Shown here: positions 34,790 through 46,306 of the stretch, piece by piece
Numbering within the stretch: the first letter of the stretch is position 1
Layout of the letters: the number at the start of each line of letters is the position of its first letter
DNA from: Clavelina lepadiformis
Lineage: Eukaryota; Chordata; Ascidiacea; Aplousobranchia; Clavelinidae
Direction of reading: 5' to 3'
Length of the DNA stretch: 64,000 bases
Assembly (NCBI RefSeq): GCF_947623445.1
Contig: NC_135242.1
Location: forward strand, 17,980,001 to 18,044,000
Notes under the pieces: model-generated
Told to the model about the DNA's origin: nothing
What the model saw: the letters and a program-made list of their open reading frames with translations, nothing else
The model's database searches: none
Program-made: the position numbers and the translations under genes

Positions 34790-35517
34790 GTAAGTCCACG
34801 GCTTCAATAGAATAAACTTCAGAATGTTAAGCAAAATCAGACGGAAACACATCGATATAGGTACACCGGAAAACTCTCACGATAAACCTGTCGATACTTT
34901 TTAGGTTTTCGCATAGTTTTGAAAGTTTGAGTTATAATTTGGACAATAATTTTGCATAACATTGAAAGTTTTATCTGAAAGGTTGGTTAGGATTCTTATT
35001 ATGGGTGGTTATAGATTATTCTGAAATTGGAGTTATTGTGAAGGGCCCAACCAGGCCATGGATTTAAACCCTAAGAAATTGAAAAGTAGGAATCTTATTA
35101 TGCAATTTCGATTGCTTGTTTCAATATTTTCGCACGTTTTAATCCCATGTTGTGAATACGTGTAAGCAAACGTGCTCATCATGTCTTCGTTGCTGGGATA
35201 TGCCAGTTCAGATCCGTTACTGTCTTGAGTGTCGTCGAACAATCGCAGAGAACATATAGTGGAGTTATGTATAGTCAGAGAACATATAGTCAGTTAATAT
35301 GAGTGGATAGAAACGCCAACAACTTTAAGCTTTGAGATGGTGATTTAAGAACTTTAAGATTTACTTTACAACTTAAGTAATTTAAAATTAGTCAGTAAAC
35401 ATAAAGTTAGAGCTGCATCGAGAAACGGTAAAAAATGATTTAATGTAAAGCTTTTTTGCAGATTTACAAACGAAAAAGATACTCTTGAGATTTAATCATA
35501 TAGTGGGTGGAATAGAT

Positions 35518-35845
35518 ATGAGTAGAGCCAAGTATGGTTATCACGATGAAGCTAGCGAACGTACAAAAGCAGAAGGTCCGGCTTCTGTCAACCTCCGCAG
35601 GGCTGCGCTGTTGCTCGGCACTCCCACTATATTTTTGATCGCCTTTGTAGTTGGCGCCCCCTACTGGAAGTCGAGCGCAATATGGGGGAGTATAACTACA
35701 ATTACAAATATATGGGAATTCCAAGGGATCTTTCTGCAATGTGTGAAAACTGGTGCAGGACAAGGGACTATCCAATGCTATCAAATATATACGACGATTG
35801 GAAATAGTGGTGGTCAACAGTCCGGTTATGATGCACTCATATATC
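35518..35845 (+). CDS. Claudin alternative first exon 3
   Basis: The first ATG (35518) gives MSRAKYGYHDEASERTK, then a membrane span around LLLGTPTIFLIAFVVGAPYW and a loop with NIWEFQGIFLQC and IQCYQ. It has Ile-Phe in place of the usual Leu-Trp. It ends in phase 1 at TATC/GTAAGT. Joined to the shared exons it predicts 333 aa, and the codon across the junction becomes CCC (Pro). The 1.75 kb to the next first exon holds no membrane-span exon. Confidence 0.75.
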
Positions 35846-37599
35846 GTAAGTGTACACATCCTACCTTATAAGATTTAAAAAAGAAAGAATTGGCTTACCG
35901 ACACTTCCTTGGTAAGAGTATATGATCAGGACAAACTGCTATCTTGCATGTTTGACCTGAACGCACGCAAAACAAAGAGTATATAGCCTAGCCTACTTCC
36001 AAACGAAGTGTAAATTTTGGAACTCACTTTAGGCCTACTCATAAATGACAAAAGACAAAAAACTATCGAATCAAAAGTCAAAAAGGCATGAAGGCTATAT
36101 GCCTAAAAAGAGAGAGTTATTTTACGATTAAAGAGTGTATATTTACATAAGGTATGTATCATTTATGTTACATTTTTATTGTTCTCTTTCAATAGCCACA
36201 ATGTTCTCTTTTATTGTTTCGGTTGCAACAAAAAGTCGTCAAATGTTTAAACTGGACACATCATTGAAATAATTGCGATTGTCTTGTTGAAAACATGTTA
36301 CAAATATTTCCAAAAATAGGAAAATTTCATCCTATGACATTTTCTTTTACAAGATAAGACAAGATTTATAAGTCTTTACAGTCGGTAATGTACGAAGTTG
36401 GCATTCCTCAGCTAAGGTACTAAACTCAACGCTAAGTGTAATCTTGATTTTTTGGCAGTATTAGACTATAATAATTTGTGTAATTAATTTATTCAAATAC
36501 ACCTTATTTGAGTGATATTATTATTGAAGAGGATATAATTTGAGCTTTATGTTGATTTCGTTACTATTGTTATTGTACGATTTCAACGCCTATTTAACAC
36601 TGCGTGGTACTGGAGTATTTTACTGGAGGTTCCTGCAATTTTCTAATGTAAAGAAGGTAACCATAAATATTTGTAAACACGAAAATAAGATTGTTGTGTA
36701 GAAAACAGACAAAAATATACAGTTCCAAAGTTAGAAGCGACAGATATGACGACAGCACTAAACAACAATAACATGGTGCTGTGCATAGTCATAGTCAATA
36801 TACTTTGCCGATAAACGATATAGGAGTATAGTCGTGACCTCTCTACAGTTTGGGCAACCAAGGCACAGAAACACCTTAACTGCTTTACGATTCTTCAGTA
36901 AAAGTGAGCAATGATTTAATAAGATGGTAAAGTACTCATACAGTATGCGCAAGGTTTTATACTTTACATAAGTCGCATATAGACAAATTATTGTTTTAGA
37001 GCTGAGATAGGCATTTACGTTCGAATAACCACTCCTCTGTAAAGCATTCGCCTTGTTGCAATTTTGAACCAAACGGGTAAATATGTGCTTAAGCCTACGC
37101 GTTTAATGGTGAGTTCATACCTACCCACATCATATAGCCTACACAGCTAGAAGAAGTTAAGTTTAACATTAAGAGTTAATGAGTAACCTAAAGTAGAGGA
37201 TAAATATTGCTTTTATCTTCTATGTATCCTTAGTTTCATCCTGAGCGCAACAGGTAGATATTGCAGTAAACGTAAGCCTACTAGTTGAAGAAATGTATAA
37301 CAAGTAGATGAAGTTTGGTATGTATTAAAAAAGCAAAGGTATTACCGATTTCATGAACATCAGATGTACCGGTTGTACGCTATTTTATATATATAGCTAT
37401 ACATTATGACAACAAAGCAAAGGATGAAATAACAAATGAGATTAGCAAAAGCTGAAAAGAAGATGGAAAGTATCAACATATTTTGAGATCAACTGATCAC
37501 ATGATTATATTAGTTCAAATATCTAACTTCTTTTTCGTCATACCACCAGAACAGAAACTAAAAAATATTTGAAAGTTAGTGTCGCCTTTGCTTTTTACA

Positions 37600-39718
37600 A
37601 TGGCAAGTCAAGGTTTAATCCATGCATCTGTGCTGCTTGGATTTGTTTCTATGATTTTAATCGTCGTTGTGGTTATCATGCCCGAATGGAGAGTAAATTC
37701 TGTAGTTGCGTCAGATGCATATATGAGAGGGGTTCGAGCCAAAGAGGGCTTGTGGGTTAGGTGCACAAATTACCAGAACAATTACTTCACGTGTGACATG
37801 TACGACACACCTATATTCGGGCTCGCGGGTAAGACAACATTTAACGATGTGTCTGACTTGCATAAGAATTTAACATGATCCGTTTGACTAAAATTATGTA
37901 ACAAATTATTATTTAACAAATAGAATGTCTTATAAAGCAGAGCAAGGCAGCATCATAAATAAAATAAAGTCTACTTAGACGTAAAGAATTATTAATCAAA
38001 GCTCTGCGAAATACTAGCAAATTAAGGCATGGTAGGTGACTTACAGTTTTTTTGTGCCCTGCGTTGTTAAACTTGCAATTTTTTACAGCCTACCTGAACG
38101 CTTTTCGTGCGTTGATGATAATCGCGTTACTCGCGTCAGTGGCAGGTGTGATATGTTCCGCACTTGGCATGAGATGCGCGACCATCATTGAGGAAGACTC
38201 AAAATCAAAAAGATGGACAATAATGATTGGAGGAGTATGCCACATTGTAGCAGGTTATTAGATACCCATCTTGTTTTGTCTCTTGGTTTCCTGTCAAAAT
38301 CATCATACTTATGTAAATAGTTAGGAACCACGTTGATCAGTGTATAACTGTTGCGCCATATAGCTATACGTTAATCATTGATATGTTACCTAGTTTCATC
38401 TTCTCAAAAGCTTTATTAAGTAATTTATATATCTGTAGAAAAAATGATGTTTAAAATACCAAAGTGTTTTCTTGTTGTGATAATATCTAATCTGTGAAAA
38501 TAAACTCCATGACAGCTTAAAGTCTGATTTCTGTTACACAGGTTCACTGACGGGAATATGTGTATCTTGGTACGCTGCCGAAGTCGTCCGCGAATTTAAC
38601 TACCCGTACAACCAACAGCAACTCAGTTATACTTTTGGTGCTTGCCTGTATCTTGGCTGGGTTGTCATGGTGCTTTCTTTGATATGTGGTATTCTGATGA
38701 CATGCTGTACCTGCTTTAACAAACCAGTGGGGAAAACAACGGCATATGAATATTCGTACAAGCCACCAGTAGCCCAAGAAAAGTATTCTTATCCCCGTAA
38801 GTATCACTAATAGTTACGTAATGTCATACAAAAGTTATCCGCTTCGTGTTTGTTACAAGTATGTATTGTTTACAAGTAAAAACTTTCACGACTGAAGGTT
38901 CCAAAACCAAAATTGACTTATACAAGCACCTGACTCCAATGCACATCACTACGGTCATAGCCTGTCTTATAGAAGACAAATGAAAGAAAACATGTTTTCG
39001 ATGACTATCTAACAAAAAGATATAATCGAAGCAACTTTACAACGACCAGAAATTCACGAGGTCAATTCCTGGAGTAGCCTACAGGTTGCGTCACCGATAA
39101 TAATTAACTAAATACCGGTTGAAGACAACACATTCCAAAACCGACTCAGAGATAAGAAAGTTAAACCATAGGAAAACATCAATACCATAAAACTTGTTTA
39201 CGTATACAATAAATACGTTATACCAGAAGCTATAAAAGCAGAAAGCTCTAGTTTAAATCACAACCCTACAGGAGATATTATACGAGTCATGAAACAAACC
39301 GCTAACAACTCTCCGCACAAAAAAAACCACACTTTAAAAAATTGAAAAAAGTTAAGATCCTAAGCATCCATTAACGATTTGGGAATTAAGACAAATTTTC
39401 TGTGTATTTAAACCGATCGCAAAGATATATTTCGATATTCTGTTTATGAACTTCTTTTTTTCAGCTCCCGCCGTTGAAACTTACAAACAAGACCCGATTT
39501 ACAAGGATCGTAGTGGTTATCGGAAATCCGACTATCGCCAATCCAAGCATAGCAACCATCACTCGCATCATTCTTCCCACTACTCCGGACACAGAGATCA
39601 TCGAGCTTCATCTTTCACTTCTAGCCACAGTCACCGCAGCAGCCTCCACCGCGACAGTCCCAAATCCAGTCACACTCGACATGACAGTGACATCGCGCGG
39701 GCAAGTGGTTTCGTTTGA
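37600..39718 (+). CDS. Claudin-family four-span junction protein (proximal first exon plus shared exons)
   Basis: Four-pass junction protein of the PMP22/claudin family, 300 aa in this form. Exons are 37600-37828 (first exon 4), 38089-38253, 38542-38796 and 39465-39718. Exon 4 gives TM1 and the first loop with MPEW, KEGLWVRC and a second Cys (FTC). The shared exons give TM2 (LMIIALLASVAGVICSALGM), TM3 (WTIMIGGVCHIVAGSLTGIC), the second loop and TM4 (ACLYLGWVVMVLSLICGIL), followed by CCTC. The cytoplasmic tail is long and rich in Tyr, then His, Ser and Arg, ending SGFV; a terminal Phe-Val may act like the claudin Tyr-Val PDZ ligand. Every upstream first exon ends in phase 1, matching the shared acceptor at 38089. 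The donor at 38254 (GTTATT) is weak. Confidence 0.85.
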
Positions 39719-40860
39719 ACGAACAGGTCTTGATAAGACATGCCACGAGTAAAGAAATTCTTTTGCAATGTCCTGAGCACTAGTTTTGATCACAAAATAC
39801 GAAGTATGTATTGAACGTTACTTTTAACAACATGCTGTACATAAGAACATAAAACTGCTGCCTATCTTTTACAACTGTTTGTTGATCGAACGAGGTGGCC
39901 AGTACAAAAGCTATCAGTTCACGTGGTGTTTTCACATAGACATTTTATGGCCGCTTGGTTGTAGAAAATACAGCCATTAAAAGCTTCTAACAAGCAAATA
40001 TAAGAGTTTATGTTTAAATTGAGAACTGAGTTGTAATCCTTTATTTTATCACGGTTAACACGTTCATATTTTTTGATGTTCTAACATTTGTGGAAGCATA
40101 TAATAGGGTAATATTTGGAAACGTTGCAATTTGTTAAACGGATATATTGAAAATTATTTTTCCATCACTCTTTCTTATGATTTTTTTTCGATTTACGGTA
40201 AATACATGGCCAGAAAATGAAAGAAATTAATGTATAGTATTATCACTTGCAATTTTGTCTTTGCATTCTCTACAATAGAACCTGATCGCATTTGTATACA
40301 GACTTACACGTTTGCAACGAATTAACTTTTTATTTTCATTAATGTGAGTAATACTCGCAAATGTTGAAAGAACCTCAAGGTTATTTGATGTCGTATAACC
40401 TACATTTGTCTTTCACGAATATTTTATGTCAAACTGTGTGTAAAATGTATATGGAAGCATTAGCATTGTCAGCTTTTCAAACGTTTTGTCATATGTTTCC
40501 TATTGCTAAGAAGATTTGTTATGTTAGTTTATTAATCATAGCCAGCAGTAATTTAAAAACCACTTGACAAGTATACAACCGTTTTAATTTGTGCACACCC
40601 CCTGTAATAAAATGTTCCTTATTATGTAAGCAAACAAATCGTTTCTATCTCATTCAAGGATCAAGAGCATATCAACGTCAACTGAGAATGGCTACTGTTA
40701 GAACAGTTTATCAATCGCTTTCTGGACTTTGCCACTTATGTTAATATCCTACCCTACAGATATTTTTTGTTTACCCAGGTCTTTCAAACGTATTGAATGT
40801 GGTCAAGAATAAAGCAAAGAAATACTTTTAAATTTAAGCTTATCCAGTATTTTTTCAATT
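39719..40860. other. Claudin 3' UTR and spacer
   Basis: Non-coding. AATAAA occurs at 40606-40611 and again near 40807, either of which could end the claudin transcript. Confidence 0.35.
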
Positions 40861-40866
40861 TCAAAT

Positions 40867-40895
40867 GTATATATATATCTATATATATATATATT
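40867..40895. repeat. AT dinucleotide microsatellite
   Basis: An uninterrupted TA run broken once by TATC, about 29 bp. Confidence 0.85.
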
Positions 40896-42671
40896 CCAGA
40901 CTGTATTGCAAATAAAAATCAGTCTATTTACATTGGATTATTACAGTATGTCTAAGTTACCTTATGTTGTTTATAATGCAACAATGTTGACGTAATGTAT
41001 TCTTGGTTTTAACTATATTTCATCTTCGTACAAGAAATAGCATACTGTACAGTATGACATCGATATTGGTGGTGCCTCGTGTCATGAAAATCTTCAAAAA
41101 ACAACTTAACCCAGGGTAGATGAAGCAACATTTCGTTCACTGTAATAGTTGACCAGGCTTGTAACATGCAACTTACAAGTGACAAAAACTGATAGTTAGG
41201 TGTACTATATTAGTAAATGCTTCAAGATACAATTTATCTAAGGTAGATCTTTACAAGTTAGATAGATAGATATAAGTATATGGAAAAAATAAATATCTGG
41301 GCAAATATCCTAGCAATACATACCTTGCTACCAACATACGTCATTAAACCAATAAAACATGTTGTCTAGGAATTTGCTAAAGCGTACTAGAAAAATGCCA
41401 ACAGAACCTGGTAAACCTGTATGTTAAGTTGTCATGAAAAGACCACACACGTAATATGTCTTATACGAACTGTGACCCGCTTCTCCCAACACACACACAC
41501 ACAAACACAAAACACACGGAAATAGCAAACATTGTGTACAGTGAACGTTATTAGTTATTACTTATTAGTAACACGATATGGTATTGCTATTTTCCAAAAC
41601 GTCGTACGTAATGCCAACAGATTCTTGTTTACTTGTATGTTTGGATGGTCATGCAAAGACTATTCACGTAATTGGTCCTATATACTGCTAATACCCGTGA
41701 TCGTCTTCTGCCAATACACAAACAAGGGAGAAGCAAAAATTTTGTACAATAAACATTATTACGCAATATGTTATTCTATTTACTAAAAGGTCGTATAAGA
41801 TGACTTTCCATGCTTAGAAAAACATAAAAACAAAGTCTTGCTTTGTTGTTGTTTTTGCTTAGTATTTCAAGAAGAAATGTCATTTACCTACACCAAAACA
41901 TAAACGTCAAAAATTAGACCTGAGCAGCTATGCCAGATCTTGTGACTTCAAAACGCGCAAAGAGTAGATATGCTCGACAAAATAGTAAGGATGTATGGTA
42001 CCAATACTTCCCATAAGAAGATCTTTGAAATGCTCTTTCACATCGAAACCAACTCATAAATTTTAAATGAAATCATAACTCAGTGCTTTTAGAAGATCTA
42101 AGTTGATAAAAATTGCATGTTCCATAATACTTCATACCACGAGGTATAGCAATGCCTACGACAACTACAATTAAAACATATGTTGTATGCATTGTTGGTT
42201 ACATAGCTTCAGACATTCATGAAATATCTTATCAAAGTGTTAAAGTTAAACAAAGTAAATGAGAATAATTAAATGGTTAATACGTCGGAATATAAACTAT
42301 AGTTAAGTATTTAGACAATAAAACATATCAATCTACCCCTAAACAATCATTCCTTTGAGAAAGGCGTATCCTTTGAGTAATAAAATAAACGTAAAATGGT
42401 ACAGTTTTAGCGCTGTTCTCATCGCAACTTGGTTAAAGATTGTAAGTTTTGCTGGCTCGTTGCATAACATAATAGTATATCTAATAACAAAATTACAAGG
42501 AAACTATGCGTTGGGAATTTTTAAGAGAGTTAAGGGCAGCGGCTGCGCTGTGGATTTCTCCTGACTTATGTTGATCGTAATTGTCTGAAACGAGAACGAC
42601 CCAGTTTGACCCCCACAAAAACTCAACTCAGTAAATCAGTGACATTGCCCTGTAGATTCAACAATAATTAA
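40896..42671. other. Spacer between claudin and the pogo-like element
   Basis: No gene supported. It contains a possible diverged tandem duplication: a block around 41447-41620 and another around 41661-41790 share the order ACGTAAT, CCCGNNTCTNCCAA, ACACAAAC and a GNAAGCAAANATT-TGTACA-TAAAC-TTATTA string. Alignment by eye is rough. Confidence 0.35.
41489..41517. repeat. CA-rich microsatellite
   Basis: Run of AC dinucleotides with two AAAC interruptions. Confidence 0.8.
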
Positions 42672-42673
42672 TA

Positions 42674-45578
42674 GGGGAGACCGGGGTTAGTTGGAAAAAA
42701 TTTTAGGAAAATTTAAACCACCAAAATTCAGAATGATCTTCGAAACCTTTATCTAGTCTGGCATAATGACTACGATGATCTACAACTTCTTACAAAAGAC
42801 TGACCAGAAATTGTTACAGGTTTACGCACAAACTTTAATTATTCAGACATCAGTCACGTCTTCCAACTAACCCCGAAGCCGGGGCTTGTTGGAAAACCAC
42901 ATGGGGTTAGTTGGAAAATACATCGATTTGTTATATACAGTATTCAAAAGTGTCTGTTCTTTGAATGTTAGTTAATCAATCTATTGTGGATTGTAGCCCG
43001 ACAAGTCAACAGGGAAGACAAATTTCTGTTGACAGCGTTTCGTTCCTTTTCTGTTTAAAGGAACAGGCAATTTGAACACAATGTCTTTTAAATTTTGAGT
43101 GAATTCCGATTCGTCAGTGTCCATAGGAAAAATAAACAAGGGGTGTTCACTCACTAATTTAGAGTGACTGGAGCGCTTCAAAAATTTGAAGGTTACGTCC
43201 CCATCTTCAAAAACATCACTTACTTGTCCAACGTAGTACTGCACACTTTTTCTTGCAGAAAATTTGACAAGTGCAAATTCACCTACTTTAATGTCACTTG
43301 GTTGATTAACCTCTGTCATTTCTTCATCGTCTGTTGTACTCCCGTCTGAGCAGTCCTCCTCATCCGATAAGAGTGGTGGCGGTGCTTTGGCAGAGTCAGA
43401 CTTTGAAGCATTTATCAAGCGTTTACAAATTTTCTTACTTGTCTTTTTCTTTTTTTCATCCTGTGCCATAAGTTCCTGTTTTTCAGGGGTGTCAGTTAAA
43501 ATCCTGGTTCTTCCACGATTTATGTTGGATTTCCTCTTTCTGGGAGCAGCTTTTGTAAATGGCCTTATGCTTTCAGGTGTGACATTCACAGGACAATCAA
43601 TTGTTGATGATAAAGACCTACCTGATATTTGGTGTTGTTGGCTGGTTGCTTGCTGGTCTGTTGGTTGTGTGCTGGCACTGTCAGCAACATTTATCGGGAT
43701 AGGCCTGTCAGTCACATCAGAAGGCAGAAATTCTACATCCGTGAAAATGTCACTGTCGAATGGATAGATCCCAGCAACCTTGAACCCTGATTGTATGTTT
43801 ACCGGTGTGAATGCTCTGGGGAAACTTCTCCCTACCATATCAGGGATGTCATAAATAGTCATTGTTGTTCCTCGATTTTCTTTCATCCAGCAGTCACAAG
43901 CACTGTTGTAATAACGTTTGAAAGGCCCATAAACAGCCCTATCTAGCGGCTGCAGCTTATGAGAGCAGTGGGGTGGAAATGAGAGTAAGACAATGCCACG
44001 GTCTTTGGCATAATCAATGACTTCCAGGCTGATGTGGCTCTGATGATTGTATAGAAGCAATAGCACTTTGTCTTCATGGGTTGGTCTAACATGAGACACA
44101 AAGTGTTTCATCCAGACAAGAAAATTCTCTGCGGTCATACAGCCACTTGGATGTGCTCTCCCAATGGAGCCAGTTGGAGCACCATTTTTAATAAAGTGAT
44201 CCTTGTAGTGTACCCTTGGAAATATGAACATGGGTGGGATTGCATTTCCAGTTGCACTGACAGCACAACAAAGTGTGACAAGTTGCCCTCTCTCTCCAGA
44301 AACAATAGCACCAACTTGCTTAGCACCTGTTGCTGCGACAATCTTTCTTGGTTTCTGCACAGTGGTACAGCCAGTTTCATCTACATTCCAGATCTTGTCT
44401 GGTGTAAATCCATCCCTTTCCAACACTGAGGCAAATCTATCATAGAAAGTTTTAACATTATGCCTGTTAAAACTGGTAGCACGACTCAGTGATGTGCTTT
44501 CTGGTGTTCTCAAGGACAAGCTGGGATGTCGTTTCATGAAAGCGGAAAGCCAGTCGCTCCCAGCCTGCTTTGCTACAGCCCAAGAGCTTGGTATTTTTAG
44601 ATTAACTTTGGTAGCATATTCATATGCCAATGATTTTACTTCACTAGTGGACAGTCCATAATATAAAGTTGATGATTTAAGTAAATATTCCACCAAAAGA
44701 AGCTCTTGGTTACTATCAAATACTGATCTATTATTGAAATATCCATATCTCTTCAAAGATATTTCTTCTATATCATCATTCTGGTTAGAGTGTTCCTTGC
44801 GATATTTCAAACAGTACCTTCGCAAAGTCACATGAGGAATGCCATATTCCTTACCAACTTTGTGGCAAGGTCTTTTCTGCATTAACACCTGTTTCACTGC
44901 CTTTTCCATTACAAACTTTGGAGTAGATCCACGTTGAGTTTTGCGTTTATACTCGCGCATACTTTTAATTAAAAAGTGTAGCTATTTATCGACCTGTATA
45001 AAATAACAAGTTCCAACTTAACTGTACGAGGCTGTAAAAGTAAAAGGTATGAATTCCATCAAGCATTAATGAAAGAAATTTTTACTCATATGATTTTACT
45101 CATATAATACTGTTTAAACTTTAAAGCAAGTGTTTAGCAAAAGTTATTCATAATTGGGGTTAGTTGAAACATTTTCCAACTAACCCCATTCAAATTTTTC
45201 CAACTAACCCCGTATGCACATGGGAGTGAAAACTTACTTTTTATGTAGCCACCAAAGCAGGTAATTTAATTGCCTCTGCCTTTTCTGGTACCATGGCACC
45301 TACGGTCAATATAGACTAATGAACTTTCACTAATCTCTCTAGAGCACTATGTTACACGATATTTACCAACAAGCTCGAATTTTAGTTCAAAGTGTAAAAA
45401 ACAGAAAAACGTGTACCACTCTTATGTTTTTGCTCTGAGACCAATAAAATTACCATGGCGAATAGATAACATCGTTGTCAATCACTAAGGGACAGTAAAG
45501 ATTTAAAAAAATGTTCAGGGAGTACTAAAACAGCGATTTTTCAACTAACCCCGTTTTCCAACTAGCCCCGGTCTCCCC
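42674..45578 (-). mobile_element. Near-complete pogo-like DNA transposon
   Basis: It begins GGGGAGACCGGGGTTAGTTG (42674) and ends with its reverse complement (CAACTAG..., to 45578), one mismatch over the first 24 bp. It is flanked by TA on both sides (42672-42673 and 45579-45580), the TA duplication of the Tc1/mariner-pogo superfamily. Copies of a GGGGTTAGTTGGAAAA-type motif recur inside both ends (about 42861-42876, 42881-42896, 42903-42918, 45155-45168, 45172-45187, 45194-45212 and 45541-45553), probably transposase-binding repeats. One long intronless transposase gene lies on the minus strand. Confidence 0.92.
42981..44960 (-). CDS. Pogo-like transposase (DDE_1), second catalytic Asp replaced by Tyr
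   Basis: An uninterrupted 659-aa protein. Residues 15-55 form a Psq-like helix-turn-helix (KQVLMQKRPCHKVGKEYG, PHVTLRRYCLKY). A linker with DWLSAFMKRHP and RTPESTSLSRATSFN precedes the DDE_1 catalytic domain, which starts near residue 185. First acidic residue D194 is in WNVDETG and the third, D340, is in HKLQPLD. The second motif normally reads LLLDNH-SH, but here residue 304 is Tyr (LLLLYNHQSH, codon TAC at 44051-44049), one base from GAC. The C-terminal 300 residues are basic/acidic low-complexity followed by a barrel-like stretch (VGEFALVKF, YYVGQVSDVFEDGDV) that may be Tudor-like. The ORF is intact, so decay is recent, but catalysis is expected to be lost. Forward-strand open frames across this region are its shadows. 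Confidence 0.92.
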   Translation of the reverse strand: MREYKRKTQRGSTPKFVMEKAVKQVLMQKRPCHKVGKEYGIPHVTLRRYCLKYRKEHSNQNDDIEEISLKRYGYFNNRSVFDSNQELLLVEYLLKSSTLYYGLSTSEVKSLAYEYATKVNLKIPSSWAVAKQAGSDWLSAFMKRHPSLSLRTPESTSLSRATSFNRHNVKTFYDRFASVLERDGFTPDKIWNVDETGCTTVQKPRKIVAATGAKQVGAIVSGERGQLVTLCCAVSATGNAIPPMFIFPRVHYKDHFIKNGAPTGSIGRAHPSGCMTAENFLVWMKHFVSHVRPTHEDKVLLLLYNHQSHISLEVIDYAKDRGIVLLSFPPHCSHKLQPLDRAVYGPFKRYYNSACDCWMKENRGTTMTIYDIPDMVGRSFPRAFTPVNIQSGFKVAGIYPFDSDIFTDVEFLPSDVTDRPIPINVADSASTQPTDQQATSQQHQISGRSLSSTIDCPVNVTPESIRPFTKAAPRKRKSNINRGRTRILTDTPEKQELMAQDEKKKKTSKKICKRLINASKSDSAKAPPPLLSDEEDCSDGSTTDDEEMTEVNQPSDIKVGEFALVKFSARKSVQYYVGQVSDVFEDGDVTFKFLKRSSHSKLVSEHPLFIFPMDTDESEFTQNLKDIVFKLPVPLNRKGTKRCQQKFVFPVDLSGYNPQ

Positions 45579-45580
45579 TA

Positions 45581-46298
45581 CGTGTTATGCAAGGTCATGA
45601 TCACCATATGCCACGTTAAACGGAATTTTAATTTTTGGTAATTTATTCCAGATGAATGGGAACAGATATTTAGTGCGTATCGGCTGTTTCTAAAATTTTT
45701 AGATAAGTTATAACACGATACGAATAATAAGGATATGTTTACAAAACTTCAGATTAATTACCATTTGCTTAGTTGAATTACCGCCTGAGATTAAAGCTAT
45801 AGCAAGTAGATACGGCTACACCTACATAATTACGAGAAACAACATCGAAGGACGATTTGAAAAAAACGTTTCCTGGCTATAGCCTACTCTCTTTCCTAAA
45901 ATGAATCTGGAAAAACCGTTTGTTATCTAGCCTATAACTATATATTTTAAACTTATCAAAACCATTTTGTCAAGTAGGCTGTCGCAAAGCTTAAGTAGCC
46001 TACAATTTGTTGTAGGCTATAGTGCCGTTGCAGCAAAAAATAAGTTAGTAACAGTCAAACACGAGAAAGACTCTTCTTTGTTCTTGATAAAATAAATTGG
46101 AAGAAAATTGTCCTGACGTGTAAGATGGTAGTTTTGACTTACAGTTATTTGATTAATGACATCGGAGGAATGAGGTAGCTTAAGTCTCTTTTCGTGTCGT
46201 TAACTTTTGCTTCGTAATACTCGTCAAAGCAAGCACCGTAAAAATATTTATCGCCTCGATCAGCCCTCAAGATTAACGTGGTGGAAGTAACGAACATT
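45581..46298. other. Spacer between pogo-like and hAT elements
   Basis: AT-rich, with repeated GTAGGCTAT-type words; nothing coding seen. Confidence 0.45.
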
Positions 46299-46306
46299 GT
46301 TGGAAG

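Noticed and set aside
35485-35517. Earlier start for claudin first exon 3 at 35485
   Set aside because: That codon is TTG; the first true ATG is at 35518.
43387-44445. Several plus-strand open frames (for example 43387-43767, 44076-44429)
   Set aside because: They are antisense shadows of the intact pogo-like transposase; no family similarity of their own.
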